This document shows positions 13,721 to 16,073 of a DNA stretch of 16,073 bases, one piece after another. How positions within the stretch are numbered: position 1 is the stretch's first letter; each line of letters opens with the position of its first letter. The notes below the pieces were generated by a model. That model saw nothing but the letters and a program-made list of their open reading frames with translations. It searched no databases and was not told the origin of the DNA. Origin of the DNA: Acanthamoeba sp. SK_2022b (Eukaryota; Discosea; Longamoebia; Acanthamoebidae). The translations under genes were made by a program, and so were the position numbers. The stretch is taken from the NCBI GenBank assembly GCA_027943245.1, contig JANDJZ010000803.1, positions 1 to 16,073 on the forward strand, read 5' to 3'.

Positions 13721-14840
13721 GTGGTGTGGTGGTGTTGTTGTGGTGATGTTGTGCTACTGTGGCGTTGTGTGGTGTTGTGGTGTGGTGATGGTGTTGTGGT
13801 GGTGGTGTTGTTGTTGTTGTGGTGGTATTGAGGTGATGGTGGTGATAGTGTGGTGAATTTGTGCTGGTGTTGTGGTGGTGTTGTTGTGTTGTAGTGGGGC
13901 AGTGGTGTTGTGGTGTTGTGGATGTTGTGGTTATGATTGTTGTGGTGTTGGGGTGAAGTGGTTTTGTGGTGCTGTTGTGGTGTTGTGGTGATGGTGTGGT
14001 ATCGTGGTGGTGGTGGTGGTGTTGGTGCAGTGTAGTGTAGTTGTAGGTGTGGTATTTGTGGTGGTTTGGTGTTGTGGTGTTGTTGTGGTGTTGTGGTGTT
14101 GGAGTGATGTGGTGTTTTGGTTGTTGTGACGTTGTGGTGATGGTGTGGTGTTGTGGTGGTGGTGATGTTGGTGCTGTGTCGTAGGTGTGATGATTTTGTG
14201 GTGGTGTAGTGGTGGTGTTGAGTTGTGGTGATGTGATTGGTGCTGTTGTTGGTGGTGTGGTGTGGTGGTGTTGTAGCATGGAGTCAGGTGGTGTTGTGGT
14301 GTTGTTCTGTTGTTGTGGTGCTGTTGTGGGTGATGTTATGGTGATGTTGTGGGTGATGTTGTGGTGGTGTTGTGGTAGTGTTGGGGTACTGTTGTGAAAT
14401 TGTTTTGGTGATGTGGTGGTGTTGTTGTGGTGGTGTTGTGGGTTATGGTGATGTTGTGGTGGTGATGTTATGGTGATGTTGTAGTGTTGTGGTGTTGTGG
14501 TTATGTGGTGTTGTGGTGTTTTGGTTATGTTGTGGTTTTGTGGTGTTGTGGCATTGTGGTGATGGTGTGGTGGCGTGGTGGTGTGGTGATGGTGTGGTGG
14601 TGGTGGTGTGGTGGTGTGGTGGTGGTGTGGTGGTGGTGTGGTGGTGATGTTGTGGTGGTGCAGTGCTGTGGTAATGGTGTGGTGGTGTGGTGGTGTGGTG
14701 GTGATGTTATGGTGGTGATGTTGTGGTGCTGTTGTGGTGTGGTGGAGATGTGGTGGTGTTGTCGTGGCGTTGTGGTGGTGTTGTGGTGATGTTGTGGTGA
14801 TGTTGTGGTGGTGTTGTGGTGGTGTGGTGCTGGTGTGGTG

Positions 14841-15055
14841 GTGTTTGTTGTGATGTACGCTTTGTGGTGAAGAGTAAAGGGTTCTCTCTGGTTTTATTAC
14901 TGCTGAATATATTGTTGTAGACAGTTGTACTACAACATAACTCCTAAACTTAAGGCATGCCTTAATGTGCTATGAGCTCATTAAGTCCTACCTCATTTGG
15001 TGTTCCAGAGTGACTGTTGATCAGAGTACCTTATTGGGTAACTCACAACAGTGTT
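14841..15055 (-). mobile_element. Element D: solo LTR with GTGTT duplication
   Basis: A single reversed LTR at 14846-15050 (205 bp, TGTTGTGATG to AACTCACAACA) flanked by GTGTT at 14841-14845 and 15051-15055. It has TG inserted in TTTGTGGTGAAG and lacks about 22 bp, including one arm of the LTR hairpin. A solo LTR with duplication indicates recombination between the two LTRs of a former full element. Confidence 0.88.
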
Positions 15056-16073
15056 GTGGTAATGTTGTGGTGGTGTGGTGGTGGTGTGGTGGTGGTGGTG
15101 TGGTGCTGGTGTTGTGGTATTGTGGTGGTGATGGTGTTGTGGTGTTGGGGTGATGGTGTTGTGGTGTTGTGGGTGGATGTTGTGGTGATGTGGTGCTGTG
15201 GTGGTGATGTTGTGGTGGTGTGGTGCGGTGGTGGTGATGTTGTGGTGGTGCTGTGGTGGTGGTGGTGGTGGTGTTGTGGTGTTGTGGTGGTGTGGTGGTG
15301 TTGTGGTGGTGATGGTATTTAGAGGTATTTGTGTATGGTGTGGTGGTGGTGTTGTGGTGTTGGGGTGATGGTGTTGTGGTGTTGTGGGTGGATGTTGTGG
15401 TAATGGTGTGGTGGTGGTGTTGTGGTGTTGGGGTGATGGTGTGGTGGTGGTGGTGATGGTGTTGTGGTGTTGTGGTGGTGATGGTGTTGTGGTGTTGTGG
15501 TGATGGTGTGGTGGTGTTGTGATGGTGATGGTGGTGTTGTGATGGTGATGGTGTTGTGGTGTTGTTGGTGGATGTTGTGGTGATGTGGTGCTGTGGTGGT
15601 GATGTTGTGGTGGTGTGGTGCGGTGGTGGTGATGTTGTGGTGGTGCTGTGGTGGTGGTGGTGGTGGTGGTGTGGTGCTGTGGTGGTGGTGGTGGTGGTGT
15701 TGTGGTGTTGTGGTGGTGTGGTGGTGTTGTGGTGGTGATGGTGTTGTGGTGTTGTGGTAATGGTGTGGTGGTGGTGTTGTGGTGTTGTGGTTGATGTTGT
15801 GGTGGTGTTGTGCTGTGGTTGTGATGTTGTGGTGGTGCTGTGGTGGTGGTGTGGTGGTGATGTTGTGGTGGTGTGGTGATGTTGTGGTAGTGCTGTGGTG
15901 ATGTTGTGGTGATAGCGGTGGTGTGGTGATGTTGTGGTGATGGTGTGATGTTGTGGTGGTGTTGTGGTGATGTTGTGGTGATGGTGGTGGTGTGGTGATG
16001 GTGGTGGTGTGGTGATGTTGTGGTGGTGTGGTGATGTTGTGGTGCGGGTGTAGTGGTGTGGTGGTGATGTGGT
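15051..16073 (+). repeat. GT-rich satellite, block 5 with higher-order repeats
   Basis: Continues the satellite to the window edge. A segment of about 100 bp at 15173-15271 recurs nearly identically at 15568-15666, 395 bp away, and GGTGTTGGGGTGATGG recurs at about 15142, 15357 and 15425. The array extends beyond the window. Confidence 0.9.

Larger units (their letters stand above)
12715..14845 (+). repeat. GT-rich satellite, block 4 (2.1 kb)
   Basis: Irregular TGTTGTGGTG, GTGGTGATG and (GGT)n units with local higher-order copies: an 80-bp period at 12961 and 13041, about 54 bp at 13317 and 13371, and 53-58 bp at 13568, 13621 and 13679. The minus-strand frame of 524 codons across 12705-14279 is only a His/Thr/Asn/Pro repeat without complexity. 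Confidence 0.9.

Noticed and set aside
12705..14279. A 524-codon open frame on the minus strand, rich in His, Thr, Asn and Pro.
   Set aside because: It is the complement of the GT satellite. CA-rich repeats contain no stop codons in most frames, so length is a composition effect. Similar frames appear in every satellite block.
15051..16073. CRISPR array or telomere repeat.
   Set aside because: Units are irregular and without unique spacers of constant length, so not CRISPR. The words are not a known telomere motif and no regular unit is maintained.

Overview
This window is eukaryotic. Its left edge holds the last exons of a CDC73/parafibromin gene with short GT-AG introns. Nearly all the rest is one young Ty1/copia retrotransposon family embedded in a (G/T)-rich satellite. 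The species cannot be fixed from the sequence. Short introns with a CTAAC-like branch site, GC-rich exons and CpG-decayed repeats suit an alga, fungus or protist with CpG methylation, but this is only inference.

Layout. 1-610: CT-rich intron end, then three CDC73 C-terminal exons. 611-965: 3' flank with one copy of a short dispersed repeat. 966-4230: an AC-rich satellite block split by element B (minus strand, 1041-4001, target-site duplication AATAT). B is a deletion derivative that lost most of protease and all of integrase. 4231-4776: AT-rich unique DNA with the second copy of the dispersed repeat. 4777-5436: satellite whose rich strand flips at a fold-back near 5007. 5437-10038: element A (plus strand, target-site duplication GTGTG), the full-length copy, with LTRs identical at 225 of 226 positions. 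10039-11023: GT satellite. 11024-12237: element C, an LTR fragment plus a collinear gag fragment, with satellite replacing its LTR end and its downstream part. 12369-12714: a 0.35-kb non-satellite island. 12715-16073: GT satellite with higher-order repeats, interrupted by a reversed solo LTR (D, 14846-15050, target-site duplication GTGTT).

Element A has the classic copia order: LTR, primer-binding site, Gag with a CCHC knuckle, protease, integrase, reverse transcriptase, RNase H, polypurine tract, LTR. Its primer-binding site matches the anticodon region of initiator tRNA-Met, as in Drosophila copia, rather than the tRNA 3' end. Although its LTRs look nearly new, the reading frame is broken by four in-frame codons, all TGA, and one frameshift. 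Two catalytic positions are also non-consensus (DSR in protease, KHYG in RNase H), and both are shared with a sister copy. The family therefore either moves by borrowing enzymes from an intact relative, or decodes UGA in some way.

The most unusual themes are: recent mobility despite shared defects; CpG loss in B and C concentrated on the same physical DNA strand although the two elements face opposite ways; and LTR ends (TGTTGTGA/TCACAACA) that resemble the satellite unit in which the elements sit.
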